A stretch of 9,829 nucleotides of DNA from an uncultured bacterium (GCA_905215125.1 CAJMOV010000053.1:1-9829); one strand, 5' to 3'; positions 1-6,843 are shown, numbered from the stretch's first letter. Numbers and translations are program-made. Notes: a model not told the origin generated them from the letters alone.

Positions 1-604
1 ACCGGATCATTTCAGGCGCCGACCCGACCAGGGTTTTTGCCGACACGCGCTTGATGTCAACGGCGTCGTCCGCAATGAGACGATGGCCGCGCTTGACCAG
101 CTCGATAGCCGTTTCACTTTTCCCGACGCCGCTGTCGCCCAAAAGCAGGATACCCTCGCCATATACCTCAACCAAAACGCCGTGGATGGTGATACGCGGT
201 CCCAAATGCACGTTGAGCGAAGCACTGAGGGCTGCAATAAAGGGCGCCGTCGCGTCCGGCGTGCGGCAGATGATGATGCCGTGCTCCTGCGCGCACTCCA
301 TACATTCCGGGAACGGCTCGCTTTGGTTGGCAAAAACGACAAGCGGCAGCGGTTCGCTGAACAGCCGGTCAAAGGTCTGTCTTCGCTGAGCAGGCGTCAT
401 CCCTTCCAGATAGGCATACTCCACCAGGCCGATGACCTGGATGGTATCCTCATCAAAATGCTCGTAAAAACCTGCCAGCGCCAGCGCCGGACGGTTGACC
501 TCGGCATTGGAAATGTCCTGTTCGAGGTATCCCTCCGGGCCGTACAGCACCTCCAGCTTAAACTCCGAGATGATCTGATGGGTTTTCACGCTGTATTTTT
601 CCAT
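1..604 (-). CDS. hprK: HPr kinase/phosphorylase, 5' part only (runs off left edge)
   Basis: The bifunctional HPr kinase/phosphorylase adds or removes phosphate on the regulatory serine of HPr, the cytoplasmic PTS carrier, and so drives CcpA-type carbon catabolite control. About 201 codons are present, against roughly 310 in the family, so the C-terminal third is off the window. Residues 1-130 match the N-terminal domain. The kinase core follows, with the conserved HG at 141-142, a Walker A loop GDSGVGKSE at 156-164, and the downstream RGHRLIADDAV block at 172-182. The start is the ATG at 604-602, preceded six bases away by AGGAGG. The leader also contains a short GC-only hairpin (621-635) just upstream of the ribosome binding site. 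The gene is divergent from rpmB and has its own promoter. Identification is secure; the 3' end and downstream partners cannot be seen. Confidence 0.96.
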   Translation of the reverse strand, partial: MEKYSVKTHQIISEFKLEVLYGPEGYLEQDISNAEVNRPALALAGFYEHFDEDTIQVIGLVEYAYLEGMTPAQRRQTFDRLFSEPLPLVVFANQSEPFPECMECAQEHGIIICRTPDATAPFIAALSASLNVHLGPRITIHGVLVEVYGEGILLLGDSGVGKSETAIELVKRGHRLIADDAVDIKRVSAKTLVGSAPEMIR

Positions 605-665
605 AGCGCCCCTCCTGCCTGCGCGCCCAGCGCGCCAAAACGTCCTGCTTCACTTTTATTTTATC

Positions 666-694
666 ATTATAGACCAAGCGCCAAGAAATTACAA
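666..694 (-). promoter_or_regulatory. Sigma-A type promoter of hprK
   Basis: Read on the minus strand, a TTGTAA -35 (694-689) and a consensus TATAAT -10 (671-666) are separated by 17 bases. The predicted start near 659 gives a leader of about 55 bases before the hprK ATG. Confidence 0.75.
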
Positions 695-766
695 CCGCCA
701 GTCTGCCCGACTTTCCTGTGCAAAAGGGCGTCAAATGACGGCTTTTCAATTTTTTTCATTTTGCTC

Positions 767-795
767 TTGCATTTATCGGTGGGATATGGTAATAT
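767..795 (+). promoter_or_regulatory. Sigma-A type promoter of rpmB
   Basis: TTGCAT (767-772) and TAATAT (790-795) are separated by 17 bases. Transcription should begin near 802, giving a leader of about 40 bases to the rpmB start. It faces away from the hprK promoter, with about 70 bases between the two -35 boxes. Confidence 0.72.
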
Positions 796-842
796 AACTG
801 ATGTCGCTTTATAGCTTTTCACGGAGAAGGAGGTGCAGAAAC

Positions 843-1031
843 ATGGCCAAGTGTGAAATCTGCGGCAAGGGCGTTACCTTTGGCATTAAGGTTTCCCATT
901 CGCACAGAAGGACGAACCGTGCCTGGAAGCCCAATGTCAAGCGCGTCAAAGCGGTTGTCAACGGCACGCCGACGCACATCAATGTCTGTACCCGCTGCCT
1001 GCGTTCTGGCAAGGTCGAACGCGCAATCTAA
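843..1031 (+). CDS. rpmB: 50S ribosomal protein bL28 (zinc-ribbon form)
   Basis: This encodes ribosomal protein bL28 of the large subunit, 62 residues, the normal length. The N-terminus is MAKCEICGKG and the body contains the typical SHSHRRTNRAWKPN block. Two cysteine pairs, CEIC near residue 4 and CTRC near residue 50, mark it as the zinc-binding (C+) form. In many bacteria that form coexists with, or is replaced under zinc limitation by, a cysteine-free paralogue; no paralogue is seen here. The ATG at 843 is preceded by a strong AAGGAGG (827-833) with a 9-base spacer. An in-frame upstream start at 801 would only add residues with no family match and has no ribosome binding site. The gene is monocistronic, with its own promoter and a strong terminator 14 bases after the stop. 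Confidence 0.98.
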   Translation: MAKCEICGKGVTFGIKVSHSHRRTNRAWKPNVKRVKAVVNGTPTHINVCTRCLRSGKVERAI

Positions 1032-1045
1032 TTTGATCATAAATG

Positions 1046-1083
1046 CTGTACCCGGACGAGGATTTGTCCGGGTACAGTTTTTT
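1046..1083 (+). terminator. Rho-independent terminator of rpmB
   Basis: A perfect 12-bp inverted repeat (CTGTACCCGGAC at 1046-1057 and its complement at 1066-1077) closes an 8-base loop. It is followed directly by six T residues (1078-1083). Confidence 0.95.
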
Positions 1084-1220
1084 ATACCTGATACCTGCGG
1101 GGCTTCCTTCAATAATCGCAGCGAACAGGGGGCAGCCGATGCTGTACGGCGGTCGGCCCTCCTCATCAATATGATCCCACATTGCAGTCCCGCTACCTCT
1201 TCCGGGGTGTAGCCCATCAT
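1084..1220 (-). pseudogene. Possible decayed small gene with a frameshift
   Basis: The 317-base gap between rpmB and the MATE gene contains no intact gene. On the minus strand, two reading frames that look protein-like are adjacent. One starts at the ATGs at 1220/1217 and reads MMGYTPEEVAG. A second frame takes over near 1185 and reads MWDHIDEEGRPPYS, then GCPLFAAIIEGSPAG, continuing to about 1084. A purine-rich AAAGAGGG lies just before the first ATG. A one-base frameshift near 1185-1195 would join them, but the second frame has no stop before it runs antisense through the rpmB terminator and into rpmB. I recognise no family. It may be a gene remnant cut off by rpmB, or chance. Confidence 0.22.
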
Positions 1221-1268
1221 CCCTCTTTCTGCTGACTGCGCCGCGCTGTTTGCATACGCCGGGCAGGG

Positions 1269-1297
1269 TTGCCGCCTGTTAAAGAATATGATAGAAT
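1269..1297 (+). promoter_or_regulatory. Probable promoter of the MATE gene
   Basis: TTGCCG (1269-1274) and TAGAAT (1292-1297) are separated by 17 bases, predicting a start near 1304 and a leader of about 45 bases. The -35 is only a partial match. Confidence 0.5.
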
Positions 1298-1332
1298 TGT
1301 AAACTAACGGTAGACGCCTGTAAAAATCAGTC

Positions 1333-1339
1333 GAGGGAG
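1333..1339 (+). promoter_or_regulatory. Ribosome binding site that fixes the TTG start of the MATE gene
   Basis: GAGGGAG lies 9 bases before the TTG at 1349. An ATG at 1342, only two bases after this site, opens a different and short frame and is too close to be used efficiently. A TGA at 1340-1342 in the MATE frame rules out any earlier start. Confidence 0.7.
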
Positions 1340-1348
1340 TGATGGCGC

Positions 1349-2740
1349 TTGGCGCACACCAAATCCGTGTCCGATCCCACTCTGCGGAAGCAGGTCAACG
1401 GCGATATCCTCCGCATGGTTTTACCCGTAATCACGGAAAACGTACTGCAAATGTCAGCCGGCCTGGTTACTTCAGCAATGATTGGCCGGCTGATGGCCGA
1501 CGATATATCGGCGCAGGGCATCAGCCTGCGCATTTATAACACCTTTTGGGCGCTGTTCAAGGGTATCGGCATCGGGGCCACGGTTGTAGTAGCCATGCGG
1601 TACGGCCAGCGTGTGCTGACGGAATGTCGAAGGACCATTGAGCAGGCCTATGTGACGCTGGTTCCCTTTGCCCTGCTGTGCACGCTTCTTATTTTCCTCT
1701 TCCCCGGGCCGCTTGTCACCTTTCTTTCCGATGACCCGTCGCTGGTTTCCGGTGCCACCTCTTATATCCGCATTTCCATATGGGCCTTGCCTTTTGCCGC
1801 CACTACCGCCTGTAATACGGCGGCATTTAACGGCCACGGCAACACCAAGACCCCCATGTACATCGCGCTTTTGCTCAATCTGGTCAATATCGTGCTTGGA
1901 TATGTGCTGATCTTCGGTATCGGCCCTATCAAGGGTTTGGGCCTGATCGGCGCTGCCATTGCAACGCTTGGGGCGCAGTTTGTCGGCGCCGCGACCGGTA
2001 CCTTCCTTCTCTACAATCGCAACGGTTATTTTGCAGACGAGCATCATGGTAAACGCTTTTTCTCGCTTGACCGGGACTGCGTCAAAGAAGTATACCGCAC
2101 CGGTATCCCCGCCGCGTGTGAAAACGTTTTCTGGCAGATGTCGGCCATGCTGCTGAGCAAAATCATTCTGCTTTACGGCAGCACACACTTTGCCGCCTAT
2201 CAGCTGGGTCTGCAGGCCGAAACCATCTGCGAAATGCCCGGCATCGGCTTTACCACAGCCTCTACCACGCTGACGGCCCGCGCCATCGGCGAGCGCGACG
2301 ACAGGCTATTCCGCACCTACTTCCACCAGATGAACCGCTTTTCGCTGTACACCGGTATTTTTACCTCGTTACTGCTTTTCTGCTTTCCCAGCCTGTTCAT
2401 GCAGTTTTTGACCGATAAGCCCGATATCCAACAGCTGGGCATTACCTATGTCTTCATCATGGGATTCACTCCCATTCCGCAGGACATGAACAAAGTCTAT
2501 AACGGCACCATGCGCTCATCGGGATACCGTAAGATGCCCATGATCATCTCTTTTGTCGGCATCTGGCTGGTGCGCGTTCCCCTCGCTTTCCTTTTCGGCT
2601 GGATTCTGCACGCAGACATTCGTCTCATCTGGTGCGCCATCGCGCTTGACCAAATTGTGCGCCTGATTCTCAGCTTCACCATTTTCAAGCGCAAAAAAGT
2701 GATCGACACCGTCGCAAGCCTGCCCCCTCTTGCAAAGTAG
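1349..2740 (+). CDS. MATE family multidrug/toxin efflux transporter
   Basis: This encodes a 463-residue integral membrane protein of the MATE family. These proteins export drugs, metabolites or toxins in exchange for Na+ or H+. The length and layout fit: about twelve hydrophobic segments arranged as two homologous halves. The first half opens with a segment ending in ENVLQMSAGLVTSAMIGRL (from about residue 30). The second has the equivalent PAACENVFWQMSAMLLSKI (from about residue 254), a visible internal repeat. Small polar residues and prolines in the first helices are typical. The start codon is TTG; an in-frame stop nine bases upstream leaves no earlier option. The C-terminus is short and basic (FKRKKV). 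The gene is monocistronic, between its own promoter and a bidirectional terminator. The substrate cannot be inferred, and the NorM, DinF and VmrA-like branches cannot be separated by eye. Confidence 0.94.
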   Translation: MAHTKSVSDPTLRKQVNGDILRMVLPVITENVLQMSAGLVTSAMIGRLMADDISAQGISLRIYNTFWALFKGIGIGATVVVAMRYGQRVLTECRRTIEQAYVTLVPFALLCTLLIFLFPGPLVTFLSDDPSLVSGATSYIRISIWALPFAATTACNTAAFNGHGNTKTPMYIALLLNLVNIVLGYVLIFGIGPIKGLGLIGAAIATLGAQFVGAATGTFLLYNRNGYFADEHHGKRFFSLDRDCVKEVYRTGIPAACENVFWQMSAMLLSKIILLYGSTHFAAYQLGLQAETICEMPGIGFTTASTTLTARAIGERDDRLFRTYFHQMNRFSLYTGIFTSLLLFCFPSLFMQFLTDKPDIQQLGITYVFIMGFTPIPQDMNKVYNGTMRSSGYRKMPMIISFVGIWLVRVPLAFLFGWILHADIRLIWCAIALDQIVRLILSFTIFKRKKVIDTVASLPPLAK

Positions 2741-2751
2741 AGTCAAAGCTG

Positions 2752-2779
2752 AAAAAGCCGCCCGGATGGGCGGCGTTTT
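2752..2779. terminator. Bidirectional terminator between the MATE gene and the blaR1-like gene
   Basis: A 7-bp perfect stem (GCCGCCC at 2757-2763, GGGCGGC at 2768-2774) with a 4-base loop is flanked by five A residues on the left and GTTTT on the right. It can therefore end transcripts arriving from either strand. It sits between two convergent genes. Confidence 0.85.
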
Positions 2780-2819
2780 GCTGGTTTCATTGCGGCGGAG
2801 GGGATTCGGGCCCCCTCTC

Positions 2820-5255
2820 TCATGACAGGCGATGAAGTAGCGCCGCTATGAGCGAATTTTGTTCAATGAACTCAGTTGAATTTTCTGCCAGGAGAGCCTG
2901 TGCATGCTGAAGGAAGGCGTCAAACCAGGCCTGCCCGTCAGCCGCGTCCATCCGGATAGCTTCTTCTCCCAGCAGGTCGCTCAGCGCGCTTTGCATGACA
3001 GCCCCTCGCAAGCCGGTGTTGCCGCCCTTTAAAAACCCGCGGTACAGCTCCCGCAGCGCGGCGTCGCCGTAACTAACGATCTCATCATACTGCTCCTGAT
3101 GCTGCTCGATATACGCGCCGGGGAAAGAATATTCGCCAGGCTCCTCCGTAATAATGTCAAGCAGGCCCTCTATATGCTGTCCAACGCTGATACTGGCGCC
3201 ATAATCCATAATCTGCCGCCAGCAATCCCATTCCTGTTCCTCTAGCGTGCGTTGGGTGTCCAGGGCGGCGTCAACAATTTCTGCCGGAAATTTTTCTCGA
3301 ATGGAAGACTCATAAAGATCGCCGTCGCGCGGCGTCCAGTATTCAACAAGGGAATATCCGCCGGCCAGGGCATAGTCCAGACTGCCTTTTTCCAGCGTTA
3401 TGGCCGCGGGCATGTGGCTTCCGCCGACCTGTGTGACGGTGCTGCCGGCATAGTTGACCTTCTGCGTCATGATCATGGCGTACACCGTTATCCGATTCCC
3501 CGACGTTTCAGCGCCCAGGACGACATGGGACTCGGCGGTAAAATCGCCGTCGGTACCGGCCTGCACCAAAATGGCGTCGCGCAGCGCCTGATTCAAACGG
3601 GCATCCTCGCGCATATCCAGCAAATCCCGTTCCAGCTCGCCCGACGCACCACGCAGCGTCGCCGTCAGTCTAAGCTCTGTATAGGAATCGAGCATCTGCA
3701 CTTGATATTCTTTCCCTGGTACCCAATCGCCGGCGCCCTTCAGCTCATCCGCAAGGTGGACGCTGCGGGAAAACCCGTCGCTTTCCACTGCTCGGCCGTA
3801 GATCAGGATGTTCCAGCCCGCGGTATCATCCCACCCTTCCGGGATGGTAAAGTAAACGTTTACGCCGTCGCACCGCAGGCTTTCTTTTAAAGCTTCGAGG
3901 GCCTGTTCCGCCGTCAGCTGCGGATGCGCAAAGCCGGCCAGCTCCTGATATAGCCCGTTGTCAATGCGGCTGTACATGCCGTTTTGCTGTAATACCGCGC
4001 TGCCGTCCTGCAAGGCGCTGTTACCGGCGACAAGATAAGCGTAATACACCTCCTCCGTTCCGTCAGCTTGAAGAGCGCGGATTTGGTAACACTCCTCCAG
4101 ACTGAAGGGGTTTTCGCCCTCCCAGGCTGCCGACATCTGGCGTGCCTGCAAAACGACCTGCGAAGCTAAATCCCGGCCGCTGCCTGACAAAGCTACGGAC
4201 CGTCCCTGTGGCTCTCCATACCGGTAATGGGTCAGCATATATTCCGTCTCCATCCCGGCGCTGCTCGCGCTGCTGAAAGTGCACCCCACAGTGACAGCCA
4301 GGATTGCAAGGGCTGCCAGTATGGCGGGCAAAGACATCCCGGGGTTTTTGATAATCCTGTTAAGCCGTTCTTTCATTCCACGCTTACCCGACACCATTGT
4401 TGTGGCACCACACAACACCGAGGCCGGCGCGCGCCGCACAGCAATCATATCGACCAGTGCCCTGCCGTAATCCAACCGATTCTGTTCGCCGATTCGGCGG
4501 ACGGCGGCCTCATCGCAAGCCAGCTCGCTGTCAGTGCGTGAAAGGATGGCGGCTATCCATACCAGCGGATTCCACCAATAAACCGCTAGGCAGATGCCCC
4601 GCAGAACCGACCAAATATGATCGCCGTGGCGATAATGACATTGTTCGTGAACGACGACATAGTCCAGTCTCCCCTGCTGCACAGCGCGGCGTGTCACATA
4701 GATGGCAGGGTGAACCAGGCCGAACAGACACGGCGACGTAATTACATCGGTTACATAGACGGGAAGCGGACCATATTCTCCTGCTAGTGGTCTCCGCGTC
4801 CTGCGCAGGTTGAGCATAAAGCGCAGATTAACGGCGACAAACCATATCCCGACGCACAAGCTTCCCCCCAGCCAAGCCCAGCCTGCAAGCTGGCCGAGCG
4901 TCGGCCGGGCGGCATAGCGGGTTACCGTACCGCCGTCTTCCGACAGCACAGCATATCCAAAGCTGTTTGCATCCTCCACCTGTCCGTTTTCCCCGGCGCT
5001 GACTCCGTCCGCATCGCCGACCGGCTGGCGGGAAACCGGGGCGACATAAACATATCTATCCCCCAACCCGGTATCAGGCACAGCGTTCATGACGCTCCAG
5101 GGGCTTTGCAGCAGGGATACCGGGATACACAGGCGCAGCAGCGCCAAGCACCACAGGGCGTAGCGCAGGCGGCACGGCATTTTTTGACCGAACAGGCGGC
5201 GCACGGCAATGACAGCGGCAATAAGCACCGAAGCCGTGACCATGGCTTCCATCAT
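2820..5255 (-). CDS. BlaR1-like M56 family membrane metalloprotease with large non-beta-lactamase sensor domain
   Basis: This is an 811-residue membrane protein of the M56 (BlaR1/MecR1) family. These proteins sense an extracellular signal and cleave, or cause the cleavage of, the partner repressor BlaI. Helices lie near residues 5-20, 33-50 and 122-147. The protease core follows, with the zinc motif HEQCH at 203-207 and ELACDEA at 244-250, which supplies the third ligand. Hydrophobic segments are at about 219-237 and 309-324. The last ends in VTVGC, a lipobox-like cysteine (325), where the outer domain begins. That domain is about 480 residues and is not the class-D beta-lactamase-like sensor: I find no convincing SxxK/SxN/KTG set. 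It contains a YWTPRDGDLY...REKFP stretch that I recall from other clostridial M56 proteins. The gene overlaps the blaI stop by 4 bases (ATGA), implying translational coupling. A second Met at codon 2 is an equally possible start. Confidence 0.9.
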   Translation of the reverse strand: MMEAMVTASVLIAAVIAVRRLFGQKMPCRLRYALWCLALLRLCIPVSLLQSPWSVMNAVPDTGLGDRYVYVAPVSRQPVGDADGVSAGENGQVEDANSFGYAVLSEDGGTVTRYAARPTLGQLAGWAWLGGSLCVGIWFVAVNLRFMLNLRRTRRPLAGEYGPLPVYVTDVITSPCLFGLVHPAIYVTRRAVQQGRLDYVVVHEQCHYRHGDHIWSVLRGICLAVYWWNPLVWIAAILSRTDSELACDEAAVRRIGEQNRLDYGRALVDMIAVRRAPASVLCGATTMVSGKRGMKERLNRIIKNPGMSLPAILAALAILAVTVGCTFSSASSAGMETEYMLTHYRYGEPQGRSVALSGSGRDLASQVVLQARQMSAAWEGENPFSLEECYQIRALQADGTEEVYYAYLVAGNSALQDGSAVLQQNGMYSRIDNGLYQELAGFAHPQLTAEQALEALKESLRCDGVNVYFTIPEGWDDTAGWNILIYGRAVESDGFSRSVHLADELKGAGDWVPGKEYQVQMLDSYTELRLTATLRGASGELERDLLDMREDARLNQALRDAILVQAGTDGDFTAESHVVLGAETSGNRITVYAMIMTQKVNYAGSTVTQVGGSHMPAAITLEKGSLDYALAGGYSLVEYWTPRDGDLYESSIREKFPAEIVDAALDTQRTLEEQEWDCWRQIMDYGASISVGQHIEGLLDIITEEPGEYSFPGAYIEQHQEQYDEIVSYGDAALRELYRGFLKGGNTGLRGAVMQSALSDLLGEEAIRMDAADGQAWFDAFLQHAQALLAENSTEFIEQNSLIAALLHRLS

Positions 5256-5638
5256 TTTTCTGCCTCCTCTTCAGCACGGCGCAGGATTTCATACAGCTCG
5301 TCAATATCCTGCCGCGACAGCGCCTTCTGCCCGGCCATGGACGACACCATCAGCTGAAGGCTGCCGCCGTACACCTTGGCGAGAAAGCTCTCCGTTTCCC
5401 GGGCGGTGACCTCGCTTCTCTCAACAGCCGGATAATAAAGGCGGGCTCGCCCGCCGTCTTCAAAATAGACGGCCCCTTTATCCTCCATGCGGGACAGCAT
5501 GACGAAAACGGTATTTTTCTTCCAGCCTGTTTCCTGCTGAAGAGCCCCGACAAGCTGAGCGATGGTGCGCGGCGCGCTCTGCCACAGCAGATTCATCAGC
5601 TTCCATTCCCCGTCGGAAAGATTGATAGACTTTTGCAT
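5252..5638 (-). CDS. blaI: BlaI/MecI-type transcriptional repressor
   Basis: This 128-residue DNA-binding repressor of the BlaI/MecI/CopY family matches the usual length. It has an N-terminal winged helix, with INLSDGEWKLMNLLW at 5-19 followed by the helix-turn-helix and recognition helix around 24-52 (WKKNTVFVMLSRMEDKG). The wing follows (YFEDGGRARLYYP), then a helical dimerisation tail. Family members bind dyads as dimers and are inactivated by proteolysis between the two domains through the partner M56 protease. The ATG at 5638 has AAGGAG seven bases upstream. The gene is first in an operon with the protease, with a 4-base overlap. Two dyads overlapping its promoter suggest autorepression. 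The inducer need not be a beta-lactam, since the partner lacks an obvious penicillin-binding domain and no beta-lactamase gene is nearby. Confidence 0.95.
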   Translation of the reverse strand: MQKSINLSDGEWKLMNLLWQSAPRTIAQLVGALQQETGWKKNTVFVMLSRMEDKGAVYFEDGGRARLYYPAVERSEVTARETESFLAKVYGGSLQLMVSSMAGQKALSRQDIDELYEILRRAEEEAEK

Positions 5639-5658
5639 GAATTGTCTCCTTCCATATG

Positions 5659-5674
5659 GTCAACAATCGTTGTC
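5659..5674 (-). promoter_or_regulatory. Candidate BlaI operator at the transcription start
   Basis: Minus-strand GACAAC-GATT-GTTGAC is an inverted repeat with one mismatch per arm. It covers the predicted transcription start (about 5671) of the blaI operon. It shares both half sites with the dyad 34 bases upstream. Confidence 0.6.
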
Positions 5675-5677
5675 CAT

Positions 5678-5707
5678 AGTATATCCCATCAGGTCAACAG
5701 TTGTCAA
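5678..5707 (-). promoter_or_regulatory. Promoter of the blaI-blaR1-like operon
   Basis: A consensus TTGACA -35 (5707-5702) and a TATACT -10 (5683-5678) are separated by 18 bases on the minus strand. The -35 lies inside one operator-like dyad and the start site inside the other, the layout expected of a tightly repressed promoter. It lies only a few bases beyond the terminator of the upstream ACT gene. Confidence 0.75.
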
Positions 5708-5708
5708 C
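5693..5708 (-). promoter_or_regulatory. Candidate BlaI operator over the -35 box
   Basis: On the minus strand this reads GTTGACAACTGTTGAC. It contains GACAAC-T-GTTGAC, the same half sites as the downstream dyad but with a 1-base rather than 4-base spacer. It can also be read as a direct repeat of GTTGAC. It overlaps the -35. Confidence 0.55.
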
Positions 5709-5711
5709 CAC

Positions 5712-5756
5712 AAAAATAAAAAAGCCAGCCGCGGCAGAGAATAACCGCAGGCCGGC
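5712..5756 (-). terminator. Rho-independent terminator of the ACT-domain gene
   Basis: On the minus strand GCCGGCCTGCGG (5756-5745) pairs with CCGCGGCTGGC (5734-5724), giving 11 base pairs with one bulged T and one G-U pair. A T-rich run (TTTTTTATTTTT, 5723-5712) follows. It lies about 75 bases after the ACT gene stop and insulates the blaI promoter. Confidence 0.85.
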
Positions 5757-5832
5757 AACGCTTTTATTCTGCTTTATACGCTCAAACCGGCTGTCACAAG
5801 CTGCACAGCGGCCCGCCTTTCTGACAGAGCAG

Positions 5833-6267
5833 TCACCCTTGAATGTGTACGCTGACGACGCCGTCAATGGCGAGCAGGCGACGGGTAACCGTTTCGACAG
5901 TATGCCGCATCTGGCCGGTATGTACCGACAGACTGACGCTGGCTTCGCCGCCGACGGGGATGTTTTGGTTGACCGTCAGCACATTGATCCCCGCCTTGGC
6001 AAGCACATTGAGGAAGGTGGACAAAACCCCCGACCTGTCCTGCAAAACGGCTTGTATGGTGAGAATCTTATCCTGGTATGTCTCTAAAAACGGGCGGATG
6101 CTGTCGCGATAGCGATAGTACACACTGCGGCTGATTCCGACCATGCGTACCGCCTCGGCCACCGTTTTCGCCTTGCCCTGGCGTAGCAGGGACTTTGCTT
6201 CACATACCCCCCGCAGGCCGGTCGGCAGGGCCGATTGGCTGACAATATACTGCTTTTCTTCTCCCAT
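5833..6267 (-). CDS. UPF0735 ACT domain-containing protein (PheB-like)
   Basis: This 144-residue protein belongs to the UPF0735/PheB group of clostridial and bacillar ACT-domain proteins, which have the same length. Residues 22-57 form a helix-turn-helix-like segment (AKSLLRQGKAKTVAEAVRMV, then GISRSVYYRYRD). Residues 68-142 form an ACT domain, with DRSGVLSTFLNVLAKAGINV at 77-96 as its first beta-alpha unit and GGEASVSLSV as a core strand. ACT domains usually bind amino acids, so an amino-acid-responsive regulator is likely, but the ligand and targets are unproven. The name PheB comes from its position next to pheA in some Bacillus; no such partner is seen here. The ATG at 6267 has AAGGAGG nine bases upstream. 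A longer in-frame start at 6405 would cross the promoter and lacks family similarity. It is monocistronic and divergent from the next gene. Confidence 0.93.
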   Translation of the reverse strand: MGEEKQYIVSQSALPTGLRGVCEAKSLLRQGKAKTVAEAVRMVGISRSVYYRYRDSIRPFLETYQDKILTIQAVLQDRSGVLSTFLNVLAKAGINVLTVNQNIPVGGEASVSLSVHTGQMRHTVETVTRRLLAIDGVVSVHIQG

Positions 6268-6276
6268 CCGAGCGCT

Positions 6277-6283
6277 CCTCCTT
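6277..6283 (-). promoter_or_regulatory. Ribosome binding site fixing the ACT gene start
   Basis: Minus-strand AAGGAGG lies 9 bases before the ATG at 6267. It supports the 144-residue product over the longer open frame that begins at 6405. Confidence 0.85.
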
Positions 6284-6299
6284 ATTTTTATTTTACAAT

Positions 6300-6328
6300 A
6301 TTTTATCATGCGCCGCATCAGGGCGCAA
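6300..6328 (-). promoter_or_regulatory. Probable promoter of the ACT-domain gene
   Basis: TTGCGC (6328-6323) and TAAAAT (6305-6300) on the minus strand are separated by 17 bases. The predicted start near 6293 leaves a leader of about 25 bases containing the ribosome binding site. Confidence 0.6.
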
Positions 6329-6379
6329 CGGATGTTTGCAGCAGCGGAGGGTAAAATAACTGCCGGGAGGCGAAACATC

Positions 6380-6808
6380 ATGTCGCAAACAACCGATTTG
6401 CTCAATTATATCCACCAAAACGCTGAAATGGGGCAAGGCACCATTGAACGTATCTCTAAAATGGTGACTGATCAGGCGCTCAAGGACGATCTAGAGCCCC
6501 AGCTGGAGGAATACCGCCGCATGTGCATCGCATCGGAAGCGCTGCTTTCCGCACAGAAGGCCGATGTCAAAGGCGTCAACCCCATGGCCAAGGCGTCCGC
6601 TTATCTCAAGATGAACGCCAGCACTATGGCAGACAAGTCGCCCTCGCATATTTCTGAAATGCTGATCGAGGGCAGCACCATGGGCATTGTCGACATCACC
6701 AAAAAGCTAAACGAGTACAAGGGGGCCGACGCCGGCGTTGTCGCGTTGGGCAAAGCCCTTCTCAAGCAGGAGCAAAGCAACATTGAACGGCTGAAAAAGC
6801 ATCTGTAA
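6380..6808 (+). CDS. Conserved-looking small helical protein, function unknown
   Basis: This 142-residue soluble protein is predicted almost entirely helical. Four amphipathic helices can be drawn at about residues 3-30, 33-61, 69-110 and 113-141. This is a four-helix-bundle or ferritin-like layout, but I see no complete pair of ExxH motifs, so iron binding should not be assumed. Notable stretches are NAEMGQGTIERI (14-25), VNPMAKASAYLKMN (66-79) and the SPSHISEMLIEGSTMG block (87-102). They resemble uncharacterised clostridial proteins I remember, though I cannot name a family. The ATG at 6380 has GGGAGG nine bases upstream; longer in-frame starts overlap the divergent ACT gene. There is no signal peptide or membrane segment. 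It is a single-gene unit ended by a good terminator. A candidate -10 (TAAAAT, 6352-6357) lacks a clear -35. Confidence 0.85.
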   Translation: MSQTTDLLNYIHQNAEMGQGTIERISKMVTDQALKDDLEPQLEEYRRMCIASEALLSAQKADVKGVNPMAKASAYLKMNASTMADKSPSHISEMLIEGSTMGIVDITKKLNEYKGADAGVVALGKALLKQEQSNIERLKKHL

Positions 6809-6816
6809 CCCGCGCA

Positions 6817-6840
6817 AAGCCCGCTGTATGCGGGCTTTTT
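6817..6840 (+). terminator. Rho-independent terminator of the small helical protein gene
   Basis: AAGCCCGC (6817-6824) and GCGGGCTT (6830-6837) form an 8-bp stem with a 5-base loop. It merges into a run of T residues ending at 6840, starting 9 bases after the stop codon. Confidence 0.9.
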
Positions 6841-6843
6841 CCA

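Noticed and set aside
83..814. A 243-codon open frame on the plus strand
   Set aside because: It is antisense to hprK and its promoter region, has no ribosome binding site, and its translation is low-complexity and unlike any family. hprK on the other strand is unambiguous.
1339..1539. GTG/ATG-started frame at 1339/1342 in front of the MATE gene
   Set aside because: The starts overlap or sit 2 bases from the ribosome binding site, and the 66-codon product is the out-of-frame reading of the MATE gene.
1472..2188. A 238-codon minus-strand frame
   Set aside because: It is antisense to the MATE gene with no initiation signals; the translation is polar and shows no domain.
3252..3890. A 212-codon plus-strand frame
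   Set aside because: It is antisense to the outer domain of the BlaR1-like gene, with no ribosome binding site or recognisable motif.
6143..6379. Longer N-terminus for the small helical protein
   Set aside because: It would overlap the ACT gene in antisense and cross both promoters; GGGAGG before the ATG at 6380 supports the shorter form.
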